A stretch of 44,914 nt of DNA, taken from contig WRJS01000018.1 in NCBI GenBank assembly GCA_009778475.1, forward strand, positions 1 through 44,914. The letters are read 5' to 3'. How positions within the stretch are numbered: position 1 is the stretch's first letter; each line of letters opens with the position of its first letter. The position numbers and the translations under genes are program-made. The DNA comes from Kiritimatiellota bacterium (GTDB lineage Bacteria; Verrucomicrobiota; Kiritimatiellia; RFP12; UBA1067). Below, in pieces: positions 36,154-44,914 of this stretch. The notes beneath the pieces are model-generated. The model did not search any database. It was not told the DNA's origin and saw nothing but the letters and a program-made list of their open reading frames with translations.

Positions 36154-36690
36154 TTATTTGCCGGCGAACGGCATCCCGAGCGCGACCAGCAGCTCGCGGG
36201 CTTCGGCGTTGTTGCGGGCGGTGGAGACGAACGTGATGTCCATCCCCCAGTCCGACCCGCCCCCCGTGTCCAACATCTCGGGGAAAATCGTGTGCTCCTT
36301 CAGGCCCAGCGTGTAGTTGCCCCCGCCGTCGAAACCGCGGTTCGGGACCCCGCGGAAGTCGCGGATACGCGGCAGCGCGCTGTTCACCAGCCGCTCCACG
36401 AAATCGTACATCCGCGCCCCGCGCAGCGTCACCTTCGCGCCGATGATCATGCCCTCGCGCAGCTTGAAGTTGGAGATGCTCTTGCGGGCCTTGCACAGCA
36501 TCGGCTTCTGCCCGGAGAGCTTCGCCAGGTCGTCCACGATGTTCTTCTGCGCGTCCTTCTCCACGATGCCGAAGGCCGAGTTGATGACGACCTTCTCCAG
36601 CTTCGGGACCATCATCTTGTTCTTCAGCCCGAGCTTCTCCTGAAGCTGCGGCGCCAGTTCCTTGGTGTACTTCTCTTTCAGATTTGCCAT
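36154..36690 (-). CDS. rplE: 50S ribosomal protein L5
   Basis: 178 residues, normal length. EKVVINSAFGIVEKDAQKN, KPMLCKARKSISNFKLREGM and RDFRGVPNRGFDGGGNYTLG are family landmarks. It contacts 5S rRNA. It lies between rplX and rpsN as expected. Confidence 0.97.
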   Translation of the reverse strand: MANLKEKYTKELAPQLQEKLGLKNKMMVPKLEKVVINSAFGIVEKDAQKNIVDDLAKLSGQKPMLCKARKSISNFKLREGMIIGAKVTLRGARMYDFVERLVNSALPRIRDFRGVPNRGFDGGGNYTLGLKEHTIFPEMLDTGGGSDWGMDITFVSTARNNAEARELLVALGMPFAGK

Positions 36691-36701
36691 CGCCTACCCC
36701 C

Positions 36702-37019
36702 TTACCCGAGTACCTTGCCCGTCGCCTTAGACTTGCGCACCCACTGGTCGCCCTCGCGGACGCGGCTGATGCGCACGCCCTTCTTCGCCTCCGGGTCGTA
36801 CGGCATGATGTTCGACAGCTGTATCGGCGCCTCGCGCTCGATGAAGCCCCCGTTGGGGTGGGCCTCGGAGCGGCGGACCGCCTTCTTGATGATGTTCACG
36901 CCATGGACGATCGCCTTGCCCTTCTTGGGCAGCACGCGAAGGACCTTGCCCGTCACCCCGGCGGACTCGCCCTTGGTGACGATCACCGTATCGTTCTTCT
37001 TGATTCTCGCAATACTCAT
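36702..37019 (-). CDS. rplX: 50S ribosomal protein L24
   Basis: 105 residues. The KOW motif region KNDTVIVTKGESAGVTGKVL and the segment GKAIVHGVNIIKKAVRRSEA are typical. It is an assembly initiator protein of the large subunit. Confidence 0.96.
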   Translation of the reverse strand: MSIARIKKNDTVIVTKGESAGVTGKVLRVLPKKGKAIVHGVNIIKKAVRRSEAHPNGGFIEREAPIQLSNIMPYDPEAKKGVRISRVREGDQWVRKSKATGKVLG

Positions 37020-37043
37020 GTTCTTCCTAACCCGTAACCGTTT

Positions 37044-37078
37044 TGACGCCTCCGTGGCGTCATCAGCGCTACGGCGCT
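37044..37078 (-). repeat. Two small hairpins between rplN and rplX
   Basis: TGACGCC (37044-37050)/GGCGTCA (37056-37062) and AGCGC (37065-37069)/GCGCT (37074-37078) lie in the 66-base gap between rplN and rplX. The short-stem tandem style resembles the array at 9563-9796. Confidence 0.55.
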
Positions 37079-37085
37079 CGCCGGC

Positions 37086-37451
37086 TCAGACAACCTCTGG
37101 TGCCAGCGAGATGATTTTCATGTAGTTCTTGTCGCGCAGCTCGCGGGCGACAGGCCCGAAGATGCGTGAACCGACGGGGTTCATCTTGTTGTCAACAATC
37201 ACGCACGCGCTCTGGTCGAAGCGCACGAACGATCCGTCCGGCCGGCGGATGGGGTAGCCCGTGCGCACGATGACCGCGGTGGCCACCTGCCCCTTCTTCA
37301 CCGCGCCGCCCGGCGCGGCCTCCTTGATCGCCACGCGGATCACGTCCCCGACGTAGGCGTACTGCTTGCGCTGCCCCAGGACGCGGAAGCACATGGCGAC
37401 CTTCGCGCCCGTGTTGTCGGCCACGACCAGCTCAGTCTGTTCCTGGACCAT
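37086..37451 (-). CDS. rplN: 50S ribosomal protein L14
   Basis: 121 residues. [20 protein letters not shown], the [20 protein letters not shown] segment and [20 protein letters not shown] are diagnostic. It begins one base after the rpsQ stop. Confidence 0.97.
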   Translation of the reverse strand: MVQEQTELVVADNTGAKVAMCFRVLGQRKQYAYVGDVIRVAIKEAAPGGAVKKGQVATAVIVRTGYPIRRPDGSFVRFDQSACVIVDNKMNPVGSRIFGPVARELRDKNYMKIISLAPEVV

Positions 37452-37452
37452 A

Positions 37453-37719
37453 TCAGTTCTCCTCCGTATTCACGATGCGCCAGCGCTTGGTCGCGCTCAG
37501 CGGGCGGGTCTCCATGATGGTCACCTCGTCGCCGACCTTGGCGGTGTCCGCCTCGTCGTGCGCGTGGTACTTCTTGAACACGCGGACGGTCTTGCCGTAC
37601 ACCGGGTGCTGCTCGCGGCTCTCGCCGCGCACGATGACGGACTTGATGCCGCTCTTGCTCACCACAACGCCCTTGCGGACCTTGCGGCTGTTGCGCTTAA
37701 CCTCTGGTGTCTCGGACAT
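37453..37719 (-). CDS. rpsQ: 30S ribosomal protein S17
   Basis: 88 residues. The OB-fold core reads [19 protein letters not shown] and [20 protein letters not shown]. Its ATG overlaps the rpmC stop by one base (TAATG). Confidence 0.96.
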   Translation of the reverse strand: MSETPEVKRNSRKVRKGVVVSKSGIKSVIVRGESREQHPVYGKTVRVFKKYHAHDEADTAKVGDEVTIMETRPLSATKRWRIVNTEEN

Positions 37720-37919
37720 TACTTCGCCCCCCGCTGCTGCTGGTTCTGCACGGTCTTCATGCGCGCGATCTCGCGGCGCATCCCGCGCATCCGAACCGGT
37801 TTCTCGACGACGACGCCGGACTTGTGCCGCAGGCGCATGTCGGCGAGCTCCTTCGCCTTCTCGCGGATGCGCTGGCTCAGCTCCTCCGCCCCTAGTTCCC
37901 GTAGTTCACTTGCTTTCAT
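37719..37919 (-). CDS. rpmC: 50S ribosomal protein L29
   Basis: 66 residues, mainly two helices: MKASELRELGAEELSQRIRE and VRMRGMRREIARMKTVQNQQ. The position between rplP and rpsQ confirms the call. Confidence 0.94.
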   Translation of the reverse strand: MKASELRELGAEELSQRIREKAKELADMRLRHKSGVVVEKPVRMRGMRREIARMKTVQNQQQRGAK

Positions 37920-37926
37920 CGTTCCG

Positions 37927-38349
37927 TTACGCTCCCACTCCCTGGCGTGTGACGAGGATCGTGCGCAGCCCCAGCTTCGTGTCTGCCAGGCGCAGGCACT
38001 CGCGGGCCACCGAATCCGGCACGCCGCCGATCTCGAACAGAATCTTGCCCGGCAGGATCACGGCGACCCACAGCTCGGGGTTGCCCTTCCCGCCGCCCAT
38101 GCGGACCTCGATGGGCTTGCGCGTGATGGGCTTGTCCGGGAAGATCCGGATCCACAGCTTGCCCTTGCGCTTCATCTCGCGGTTGATGACCACGCGGCAG
38201 GCCTCGATCTGCGTGTTCGTGAGGAAGCCGCGCTCCAGCGCCTTCAGCCCGAACTCGCCGTAGGCCAGCTCCGCCCCCGAGGTGGCGTACCCCGCGCGGT
38301 TCCCTTTCGATTGCTTGCGGTGCTTCACCCGCTTAGGCATGAGCGGCAT
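37927..38349 (-). CDS. rplP: 50S ribosomal protein L16
   Basis: 140 residues. [20 protein letters not shown] and [20 protein letters not shown] are diagnostic. The ATG at 38349 has a strong Shine-Dalgarno (GGAGGAG) inside the end of rpsC; the two genes overlap by 17 bases. The Met at 38340 is a possible alternative and would match the shorter canonical start. Confidence 0.96.
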   Translation of the reverse strand: MPLMPKRVKHRKQSKGNRAGYATSGAELAYGEFGLKALERGFLTNTQIEACRVVINREMKRKGKLWIRIFPDKPITRKPIEVRMGGGKGNPELWVAVILPGKILFEIGGVPDSVARECLRLADTKLGLRTILVTRQGVGA

Positions 38350-39013
38350 CTCTTCTCCTCCTCTGCTGTCCGCCGGAACGCACCGGCTGGAAGTCCTCGC
38401 GCTTGCAGATCCACACCTTCACGCCGATGATCCCGGCCGTGGTGTTCGCCTCCGCAAACCCGTACTCGATGTTCGCCCGCAGCGTGTGCAGCGGCACCTT
38501 CCCCTGCTTGCTCCACTCCACGCGCGAGATCTCCGCGCCGTTGATGCGGCCGCTGCAGCGGATCTTGATGCCGTCCACGCCCATGTCCATGGCCACCTTC
38601 TCGGCGCGCTTCATGGCGCGCTTGACCGCCGCGCGGCGCTCGAGCTGCTGCGCGATGCCCTCCGCCACCAGCTGCGCGTTCGCGTCCGGATCGCGCACCT
38701 CGTGGATCTCGAGGTAAATCTCCTTGCCGGTCTTCTTCGCCAGGTCCTGCCGGATCTTGTCCACGTCCTGCCCCTTGCGGCCGATGACCACGCCCGGGCG
38801 GGCCGAGTACAGGTTCACGCGCACGCGGTTCGCGTAGCGCTCGATCAGGATCTTGGTGATGGCCGCGCCCTCCAGGCGCTTCCTCACCACCTCACGTATC
38901 ATCTGGTCCTCCGCCAGCAGCTCGCCGAACTGCTTCTTGTTGGCGAACCAGCGGCTGCGCCACTGCTTGTCCACCGCGATGCGGAAACCGATTGGGTTTA
39001 CTTTCTGTCCCAA
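38333..39013 (-). CDS. rpsC: 30S ribosomal protein S3, TTG start
   Basis: 226 residues. Homology begins at [20 protein letters not shown], preceded by TTG at 39013 and a GAGAGGAG Shine-Dalgarno, so TTG is the start codon. The in-frame sequence upstream is read across rplV and is not homologous. The KH domain motif [19 protein letters not shown] is clear. The C-terminus is short and basic ([13 protein letters not shown]) and overlaps rplP. Confidence 0.95.
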   Translation of the reverse strand: MGQKVNPIGFRIAVDKQWRSRWFANKKQFGELLAEDQMIREVVRKRLEGAAITKILIERYANRVRVNLYSARPGVVIGRKGQDVDKIRQDLAKKTGKEIYLEIHEVRDPDANAQLVAEGIAQQLERRAAVKRAMKRAEKVAMDMGVDGIKIRCSGRINGAEISRVEWSKQGKVPLHTLRANIEYGFAEANTTAGIIGVKVWICKREDFQPVRSGGQQRRRRDAAHA

Positions 39014-39036
39014 AGCCTTACTCCTCTCAAAACCGT

Positions 39037-39378
39037 TTACTGTTCCTCGCCGGCCAGCACGACCTTGCAATGGCACGACCTCTTGGCGATCGGGCTCGCG
39101 CTCCCGCGCGCCCGCGGCCAGAACCGGCGCATCCGCGCCCCCTCGTCGAACACGCACAGGGCCACCTGCAGCGAGTCCACGTCCAGGTTCGCGTTGTTCC
39201 TCGCGTTCGCGATGGCAGACCTGATGGTCTTGCTCAGCACCAGCGCGGCCTTGCGAGGACTGAATTCGACAATCCGCAGCGCCTCCGCCACCGGCTTGCC
39301 CTGGCACTCACGCGCCAACGGCCGGCCCTTCTGGGCGGACATCCTGACGTTACGGGTTATGGCTGTCACTTCTTTCAT
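39037..39378 (-). CDS. rplV: 50S ribosomal protein L22
   Basis: 113 residues. The core VRMSAQKGRPLARECQGKPV and the C-terminal loop RMRRFWPRARGSASPIAKRS, which lines the exit tunnel, are present. Confidence 0.95.
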   Translation of the reverse strand: MKEVTAITRNVRMSAQKGRPLARECQGKPVAEALRIVEFSPRKAALVLSKTIRSAIANARNNANLDVDSLQVALCVFDEGARMRRFWPRARGSASPIAKRSCHCKVVLAGEEQ

Positions 39379-39397
39379 TTCTCCCTCTCACGCCCCC

Positions 39398-39682
39398 TTA
39401 TTTCGAGACGGCCTTGTCCGTGGTCGTCCCGTGCTGGCGGAACGTGCGCGTCGGCGCGAACTCGCCCAGCCGGTGCCCCACCATGTTTTCCGTGATGAAG
39501 ATGGGCACATGCTGCTTGCCGTTATGGATGGCGAACGTGTGCCCGACGAAATCCGGGAGGATCATCGAGCGGCGCGACCAGGTCTTGATCGGCTGCTTCC
39601 TGCCGGACGCATTCATTTTCTCGACCTTGTCGAGCAGGCTCTGCTCGACGTAAGGGCCTTTCTTAATCGACCTCGATCCCAT
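39398..39682 (-). CDS. rpsS: 30S ribosomal protein S19
   Basis: 94 residues, [20 protein letters not shown] with the conserved [20 protein letters not shown] and [16 protein letters not shown]. It starts three bases after rplB. Confidence 0.97.
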   Translation of the reverse strand: MGSRSIKKGPYVEQSLLDKVEKMNASGRKQPIKTWSRRSMILPDFVGHTFAIHNGKQHVPIFITENMVGHRLGEFAPTRTFRQHGTTTDKAVSK

Positions 39683-39685
39683 GCC

Positions 39686-40510
39686 CTACTTCCTCCTCTT
39701 AAGGATAAACTTGCTGCTCGTCTTGCGCGGGTTGCGCGTCTTGCCGCCCTTCGCGAGCTGGCCCCACGGCGAGCGCGGCTGCCCGCCGCCGGACGTGCGG
39801 CCCTCGCCGCCGCCCATCGGGTGGTCCACCGGGTTCATGGCCACGCCGCGCACGGTCGGGCGGATGCCCAGCCAGCGCTTGCGCCCCGCCTTGCCCAGCT
39901 TCACGCCGCTGTGCTCCGCGTTGCCCACCTGCCCCACAGTCGCCATGCAGGCCGCCAGCACGAGGCGCACCTCGCCCGACGGCAGGCGCAGCGTGACGTG
40001 CTTGCCCTCGCGCGCCATGATCTGGCAGCTGTTGCCCGCCGAGCGCGCGATCTTGCCCCCGCGCCCGGGCTCGAGCTCGATGTTGTGCACGAACAGCCCC
40101 AGCGGGATCAGCGACAGCGGCAGCGCGTTGCCCACGCTCGGCTCCGCCTCCGGCCCGGCCATCACCGCGTCGTCCACCTTCAGCCCCTGCGGCGCGAGGA
40201 TGTAGCGCTTCTCCCCGTCCACGTACTTCAGCAGCGCCAGGTTCGCCGAGCGGTTCGGGTCGTAGGCGATCGCCTCCACCCGCGCCGGGATGCCAATCTT
40301 GTTGCGCTTGAAGTCCACGATGCGGTAGCGCCGCTTCACGCCGCCGCCGCGGTGGCGCACCGTGATGCGCCCCTTGTTGTTGCGCCCGGCCTTGTTGCGC
40401 TTGGCCTCCGTGAGCCGGCGCAGGGGCTTCTTCTCGGTAATCTCGTCGAACGTCAGCGCCACGCGGTGCCGCAGCGTCTCCGTCGTCGGTTTGAACTTTT
40501 TCAGACCCAT
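39686..40510 (-). CDS. rplB: 50S ribosomal protein L2
   Basis: 274 residues. [20 protein letters not shown], the [20 protein letters not shown] segment and the peptidyl-transferase-proximal [18 protein letters not shown] are intact. It binds 23S rRNA and supports peptide-bond formation. Confidence 0.98.
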   Translation of the reverse strand: MGLKKFKPTTETLRHRVALTFDEITEKKPLRRLTEAKRNKAGRNNKGRITVRHRGGGVKRRYRIVDFKRNKIGIPARVEAIAYDPNRSANLALLKYVDGEKRYILAPQGLKVDDAVMAGPEAEPSVGNALPLSLIPLGLFVHNIELEPGRGGKIARSAGNSCQIMAREGKHVTLRLPSGEVRLVLAACMATVGQVGNAEHSGVKLGKAGRKRWLGIRPTVRGVAMNPVDHPMGGGEGRTSGGGQPRSPWGQLAKGGKTRNPRKTSSKFILKRRK

Positions 40511-40526
40511 AGTATCCTCTCCCGCC

Positions 40527-40805
40527 TCAGATCATCTCGATGCGCTCGCCCGGCCGAACCGTCACGATGGCGCGCTTCCACTTGCGGCCCGGCACCGTGC
40601 GGCGGTTCTTGAGCGTGCGCGACGCTTCCTTGTGGTTTTGCGTGTTCACCGCCAGCACGTGCACGCCGAACTGCGCCTCCACCGCCTGCCGGATCTCGAT
40701 CTTGTTCGCCTCGGGGGCGACCTCGAGCATGTACTTGTTCTCGCAGGCGAGCTTCGTGCCCTTCTCGGTGATCATCAACCTGCGGATAACCCCTTCGTGC
40801 TTCAT
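40527..40805 (-). CDS. rplW: 50S ribosomal protein L23
   Basis: 92 residues. [20 protein letters not shown] and [20 protein letters not shown] are typical. Its ATG overlaps the rplD stop (ATGA). Confidence 0.95.
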   Translation of the reverse strand: MKHEGVIRRLMITEKGTKLACENKYMLEVAPEANKIEIRQAVEAQFGVHVLAVNTQNHKEASRTLKNRRTVPGRKWKRAIVTVRPGERIEMI

Positions 40806-41458
40806 GCGCCCTCCTCTCCCGTTTCCGTTTTGCGCGCCTTCATCCGCGCCGTCAGCGCCTCGAACCCGGCCCTCGACGCCACGATCGTGCGGAACAGCAG
40901 CAGCCCGTACACGTCCACCTCCGCCGCGCGCACGACCGCCGCGTTCGGCAGGTTGCGCCCGGAGAGCATCACGTTCTCCTCGTGCTGGTCAACCACGACC
41001 AGCGCCGAGCGCGCCACGCCCACCTTCTTCAGCAGCGCGGTCATCAGCTTCGTCTTGGGCTCGGCGAAGTCGAACTTCTCCACGACCACCACGTCGCCCG
41101 CCGCGATGCGCTCGCTCAGCGCCCGCGTGTACGCCAGCTGCGCCACCTTGCGGTTCACCTTCACCGAGTAATCCCTCGGCTTGGGCCCGTGCGCCACGCC
41201 GCCGCCGCGCCACACCGGGTTCTGGCGCAGGCCCACGCGGGCGCGCCCCGACCCCTTCTGCTTCCACGGCTTCTTGTTGCTGCCGGCCACCTCGCCCTTG
41301 GTGAGCGTGGACGCCGACCCGGCCCGCTGGCCGTTCTGGATCGCCACCACCACGTCCTTGACCGCCTGCTCGCCCTTGTCGAGGACGAGGCGCGAATCCT
41401 CGAACGCCATCTCCCCCGCGGCGTCACCGGCCGGATTGAAAACCTTAATCGTACTCAT
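40802..41458 (-). CDS. rplD: 50S ribosomal protein L4
   Basis: 218 residues. The tunnel loop region GEVAGSNKKPWKQKGSGRAR and GGGVAHGPKPRDYSVKVNRK are diagnostic. L4 represses the S10 operon in E. coli through the leader; here fusA lies directly upstream of rpsJ and I found no such leader. Confidence 0.96.
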   Translation of the reverse strand: MSTIKVFNPAGDAAGEMAFEDSRLVLDKGEQAVKDVVVAIQNGQRAGSASTLTKGEVAGSNKKPWKQKGSGRARVGLRQNPVWRGGGVAHGPKPRDYSVKVNRKVAQLAYTRALSERIAAGDVVVVEKFDFAEPKTKLMTALLKKVGVARSALVVVDQHEENVMLSGRNLPNAAVVRAAEVDVYGLLLFRTIVASRAGFEALTARMKARKTETGEEGA

Positions 41459-41469
41459 GGCTCAGTCCC

Positions 41470-42096
41470 TTATTTCCTCAGCGCCTTGCGGATGAAGACG
41501 ATGCCCTGCTTGGCCCCGGGGATGGACCCCTCGACCAAGATCAGGTTGTCCTCGCCGCGCACCTGAATCACGCGCAGGTTGCGCACCTTGCGGTTCACCG
41601 CGCCCATGTGGCCCGGCATTTTCTTGCCCTTCTCGACCCAGCCCGGCAGGTCGCGCGCGCCGATCGAGCCCACGCGGCGCTTCGAGTGGCCGCCGTGCGT
41701 CATCGGGCCGCCGCCCATCCGGTAGCGGCGCACCACGCCCGCGAACCCGCGGCCCTTCGTGATGCCCGACACGTCAACGTACTTCACGCCGTCGAAGATG
41801 CTCACGGTGACGGTCTCGCCCGCCGCGACCTGCTCGCCCTCGTCCAAGTCGAACTCCTTGAGGATGCGCTGGGGCTTCACGCCCGCCTTCTCGCAGTGCT
41901 TGACCTCGGCCTTGCTCATGCGCTGGGGCTTCTGCTCCGCGAACCCGAGCTGCGCCGCGCGGTAGCCGTCCGTCGCGTCCGTCTTCACCTGCACGACCGG
42001 GCAAGGCCCGGCCTCGATCACCGTCACCGAGATGCGGCGCCCCTCGTCGTCATAGACCTGCGTCATGCCGATCTTCCTGCCAATGATGCCATTCAT
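41470..42096 (-). CDS. rplC: 50S ribosomal protein L3
   Basis: 208 residues. [20 protein letters not shown], the [20 protein letters not shown] segment with its methylation-site-like context, and [16 protein letters not shown] are canonical. Confidence 0.97.
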   Translation of the reverse strand: MNGIIGRKIGMTQVYDDEGRRISVTVIEAGPCPVVQVKTDATDGYRAAQLGFAEQKPQRMSKAEVKHCEKAGVKPQRILKEFDLDEGEQVAAGETVTVSIFDGVKYVDVSGITKGRGFAGVVRRYRMGGGPMTHGGHSKRRVGSIGARDLPGWVEKGKKMPGHMGAVNRKVRNLRVIQVRGEDNLILVEGSIPGAKQGIVFIRKALRK

Positions 42097-42109
42097 GGTG
42101 CCACCCTCC

Positions 42110-42418
42110 TTACACTCGAATTGTGATGTCCACGCCGGCCGGCAGGTTCAGTTTCTTCAGCTCATCGACGGTCTTGGCCGTCGGCCCGACAATGTCCAGC
42201 AGCCGTTTGTGCGTGCGCATCTCAAACTGGTCCATGGACTTCTTATCCACATGGGGGCTGCGGTTGACCGTGAAGCGCTCGATCCTCGTCGGAAGCGGGA
42301 TCGGCCCCACGACTTGCGCGCCGGTGCCGCGGGCGGTATCGATGATATCGCCCACCGCCTGGTCCAGCACCCTGTGGTCGTACGCCTGTAAACGTATGCG
42401 TATGCGTTGACTCTGCAT
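42110..42418 (-). CDS. rpsJ: 30S ribosomal protein S10
   Basis: 102 residues. [20 protein letters not shown], the [20 protein letters not shown] motif and [20 protein letters not shown] are conserved. It starts 16 bases after the fusA stop; no tuf gene intervenes. Confidence 0.97.
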   Translation of the reverse strand: MQSQRIRIRLQAYDHRVLDQAVGDIIDTARGTGAQVVGPIPLPTRIERFTVNRSPHVDKKSMDQFEMRTHKRLLDIVGPTAKTVDELKKLNLPAGVDITIRV

Positions 42419-42434
42419 TTCTAACGTTACCTAC

Positions 42435-44525
42435 TTACCTGTTCAACAGTTGTTCTCTCTCTGCCCTCGGCACGACCGCGAACTCGCCAGGTTCCATCGT
42501 ATAGCTGGCGCGGCCGCGCGAGAGCGACCGTATCGCGGTTGAGTACCCGAACAGTTCTGCCAGCGGCACCTGCGCGCGGACGATCTGCGTGTCGCCACGC
42601 GTCGTCATCTCGCGCACCGAGCCCCGGCGGCCGTTTATGTCCCCCATGATGTCGCCGACATGGTCGGCGGGCGTCACGATGTCGAGGGACATGATAGGCT
42701 CCAGCAATTCCGGGCCCGCGGCCAAGGCCGCCTCCCGGAACCCCATAACGGCCGCGGTCCGAAGCGCCACGTCTGTCGCCGTCTCCTCATCCAGTGTCAC
42801 GACCTCGCTCACCCGCGCCAGCACGTCCGTCATCGGGTATCGTGCCAGGACGCCGGTCAGGATGCCGTCCGTCAATCCCTGCTCCATGCAATCGGCCAGC
42901 TTCTCGTTCGCCACGGCGCGGCGCGCCTTCGCGGAAACCTCCGCCCGGTGCCCGCCGCCGCGCGCCAGCGGCTCCACCTCCACCGCCACCTGCGCGTAAT
43001 GCCGCTTCCCGCCCAGCTCGCGGTCGAACGTGTAAACGCTCCGCCCGGGCCCCGTCACGGTCTCGTAATACGACACCATCGGCCGGCCCGTGCTGGCCTC
43101 GCACTTGAACTCGCGGCGCAGGCGGTCCACCAGTATCTCCAGGTGAAGCTCGCCCATGCCGCTCAAAATCGTCTGCCCCGTCTCCGGGTCCACCCGCACC
43201 TGGCACGTCGGGTCCTCCGCCGCCAGCCCCGCCATCGCCTCCGCCAGCTTATCCTTCTGCGCGCTCGACTTCGGCTCGATGGCCATGAACATCACGGGGT
43301 CCGGCACGGTGATGCGCTCGAGATAGACCGGCTGGTTCTCCGCGCACAGCGTGTCACCCGTCGTCGCCTCCTTCAGCCCCACGATCGCCCCGATGTCACC
43401 CGCCGCCAGCGACTCCACCTCCGCCTGCTCATCCGCGAACAGCTTCACCAGCTTCATCACCCGCTCGCGCTTCCGGCTCCTCGGGTTATAGACGTTCGCG
43501 CCCTTCTTCAGCGCCCCCGCATAGACCCGCACGAAAAACAGCCGCCCCACATACGGGTCCGTCGCCACCTTGAACACCAGCGCCGTCAGCGCCGCGCCCT
43601 CGGACTGCTCCCGCGCGACCGCCTCGCCCGACCTCACGTCCGTCGCCACCACCGCCGGGCGGTCCAGCGGCGACGGCAGATACCACGCCACCGCGTCCAG
43701 CAGCTGCTGCACGCCCTTGTTCCTCAGCGACGACCCGCACAGCACCGGCACCAGCCGCCCCGCGACGACCGCCCTGCGGATGGCCTCGCGCAACACCCCC
43801 GCCGGAAGCTCGGGGTCCGCGAAATACTGCTCCACCACCGCCTCGTCAACCTCCGCCACCCGCTCGCACAGCTCCGCCCGCGCCAAGGCCGCCTCATCGC
43901 GCATCGCCTCCGGGATTTCCCCCGCGCGCACCTCGCGGCCCTCCGAGCCCTCGTCATACGAATAGGCCGTCATCTCGATCAAATCAATCACGCCCCCGAA
44001 CGACTCCGCCTGCCCCACCGGCAGCTGGATGCAGGCCGCGTTCGCCTTCAGCCGCGCGCGGATCTCCCCCACGCACCGGTGGAAGTCCGCGCCCATGCGG
44101 TCCATCTTGTTCACGAACGCGATGCGCGGCACGTTGTACCGGTCCGCCTGCCGCCACACCGTCTCCGACTGCGGCTGGACCCCCCCCACGGCGCAGAAAA
44201 CGCCCACCGCACCGTCCAAGACGCGCAATGAGCGTTCCACCTCAATGGTAAAGTCAACATGTCCGGGCGTGTCGATCAGGTTGATCTGAACATCCCGCCA
44301 GACGCAGGAGATCGCCGCGCTCGTGATCGTGATGCCGCGCTCGCGCTCCTGAATCATCCAGTCCGTGACAGTGTTGCCCTCGTCCACATTACCGAGACGG
44401 TGCGTGCGCCCTGCGTAAAAGAGAATGCGCTCGGTCGTCGTCGTCTTCCCCGCATCAATGTGCGCGACGATACCGATGTTACGCGAATCCCTCAATGTCC
44501 AAACTTCCTGCAAGACGCTCACCAT
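42435..44525 (-). CDS. fusA: Elongation factor G, variant type
   Basis: EF-G drives ribosomal translocation with GTP. 696 residues. G motifs: [20 protein letters not shown] (G2 Thr), [18 protein letters not shown] and [10 protein letters not shown]. Domains III-V are present ([49 protein letters not shown]). Two domain IV sites depart from the usual sequence: the QSGGRGQYGHV segment reads [12 protein letters not shown], and the tip loop that normally reads GSYHxVDSSE reads [13 protein letters not shown], losing the conserved His. It may belong to one of the EF-G subfamilies known from spirochaetes, planctomycetes and deltaproteobacteria. It heads the ribosomal-protein operon where the str operon fusA belongs; rpsL, rpsG and tuf are not in the window. 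The start at 44525 is the longest reasonable choice; a TTG a few codons inside has a better Shine-Dalgarno. Confidence 0.88.
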   Translation of the reverse strand: MVSVLQEVWTLRDSRNIGIVAHIDAGKTTTTERILFYAGRTHRLGNVDEGNTVTDWMIQERERGITITSAAISCVWRDVQINLIDTPGHVDFTIEVERSLRVLDGAVGVFCAVGGVQPQSETVWRQADRYNVPRIAFVNKMDRMGADFHRCVGEIRARLKANAACIQLPVGQAESFGGVIDLIEMTAYSYDEGSEGREVRAGEIPEAMRDEAALARAELCERVAEVDEAVVEQYFADPELPAGVLREAIRRAVVAGRLVPVLCGSSLRNKGVQQLLDAVAWYLPSPLDRPAVVATDVRSGEAVAREQSEGAALTALVFKVATDPYVGRLFFVRVYAGALKKGANVYNPRSRKRERVMKLVKLFADEQAEVESLAAGDIGAIVGLKEATTGDTLCAENQPVYLERITVPDPVMFMAIEPKSSAQKDKLAEAMAGLAAEDPTCQVRVDPETGQTILSGMGELHLEILVDRLRREFKCEASTGRPMVSYYETVTGPGRSVYTFDRELGGKRHYAQVAVEVEPLARGGGHRAEVSAKARRAVANEKLADCMEQGLTDGILTGVLARYPMTDVLARVSEVVTLDEETATDVALRTAAVMGFREAALAAGPELLEPIMSLDIVTPADHVGDIMGDINGRRGSVREMTTRGDTQIVRAQVPLAELFGYSTAIRSLSRGRASYTMEPGEFAVVPRAEREQLLNR

Positions 44526-44801
44526 TCACTTCGACAGCTTTTTCACAGATCAACGGATTTTCTGGCACTCGCCAGCTTATCCACACACGGTTCCCACCGC
44601 GCTCCATTGAACCATTCCTTCCCCTTTTCAGAAGAAGAGCGATTAAGATACCAAACCCACCCCCCGCCCTGCAAGCCTAAAAATGAATTTTTTTTCTTTT
44701 CTTTTCAGACCACGCCTAACGGGGCGGTCGATATGGGCAATGCGGGTGAGCTAACCCTCGGCGATAACCCTGTGTCCCCTTTATCCATAAAGCCCATATC
44801 G
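44526..44801. other. Upstream region of fusA
   Basis: Non-coding as far as I can tell. It contains a perfect DnaA-box-like TTATCCACA (44577-44585), a weaker TTATCCATA (44781-44789), a T-rich tract (44688-44705), and a 10-bp inverted repeat CGATATGGGC (44729-44738)/GCCCATATCG (44792-44801) ending exactly where the poly-C stretch begins. Confidence 0.5.
44645..44674 (-). promoter_or_regulatory. Possible promoter for the fusA-secY operon
   Basis: On the minus strand TTGCAG (44674-44669) and TATCTT (44650-44645) lie 18 bases apart, about 120 bases upstream of fusA. Match quality is moderate. If a longer str operon lies beyond the contig end, the main promoter would be elsewhere. Confidence 0.3.
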
Positions 44802-44914
44802 CCCCCCCCCCCCCCCCAAAAAACCTCTCCCCCCCCCCCCCCCCCACACCCCTTAAAACACCCTCCAAAAAAAAAGAAAAGAACGAAACAAACACCCCCC
44901 ACCACCCCCCCCCC
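44802..44914. other. Poly-C low-complexity contig end
   Basis: The last 113 bases consist of long C runs interrupted by A runs and a few mixed bases. This looks like dark-cycle poly-G reads in reverse complement, or another assembly artefact, and should be trimmed before analysis. The open frame through it is not a gene. Confidence 0.8.

Noticed and set aside
44705..44905. Minus-strand open frame of 66 codons at the right end
   Set aside because: It consists of Gly-rich translation of the poly-C artefact.

Overview
The window is a GC-rich bacterial contig of about 45 kb. It carries no rRNA, tRNA or CRISPR array that I can recognise. The gene set suggests a Gram-negative member of the PVC superphylum, perhaps a Kiritimatiellota, Lentisphaerota or Verrucomicrobiota genome assembled from a metagenome. 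It includes a secreted di-haem HzsA-like protein, secreted glycoside-hydrolase-like proteins with DUF5703 and LamG modules, paired URO-D family proteins, a YejBE-type transporter and many dispersed intergenic repeats. This assignment is inference from gene content, not from a marker-gene search.

Layout. 1-334 holds the 5' part of argB (minus). 593-4691 is a plus-strand cluster: a FIST-like lipoprotein, a possible 30-codon ORF overlapping the genes on both sides, and a secreted di-haem HzsA-like protein. 4692-5367 is packed with repeats. 5368-7731 (minus) is a secreted protein with a glutamine-amidotransferase-like domain and a TIM-barrel hydrolase domain, divergent from serS (7913-9202). 9216-10368 is an AT-richer accessory island with a DUF3791 gene, the start of a DUF3990 gene broken off at an array of seven hairpins, and a YcxB-like membrane protein. 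10681-14676 is a YejB/YejE/OppD-type peptide importer with a small membrane protein inside. 14894-20432 holds argJ, a TIR/FGE-like fusion and gyrA. 20457-26298 holds a DUF5703/LamG protein, two URO-D proteins and a membrane protein. 26458-32022 is mainly DNA repair and RNA modification (two RluA-type pseudouridine synthases, uvrB, nth) and includes a hairpin-rich region ending in a strong intrinsic terminator.

32157-44525 (minus) is one long translation operon: fusA, then the S10 and spc gene order from rpsJ to secY, closed by a 14-bp-stem terminator. The start codons are GTG for rpsE and TTG for rpsC. rpmD (L30) is missing from its usual place and tuf is not between fusA and rpsJ. The last ~110 bases are poly-C rich and look like an assembly artefact.

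The most unusual items are the TIR/FGE-like fusion at 16169-17722, the YejE permease with about 175 extra periplasmic residues, the EF-G with a degenerate domain IV tip, the structured region 29830-30115, and repeat families that sit exactly between stop and start codons or directly against start codons that have no Shine-Dalgarno sequence.
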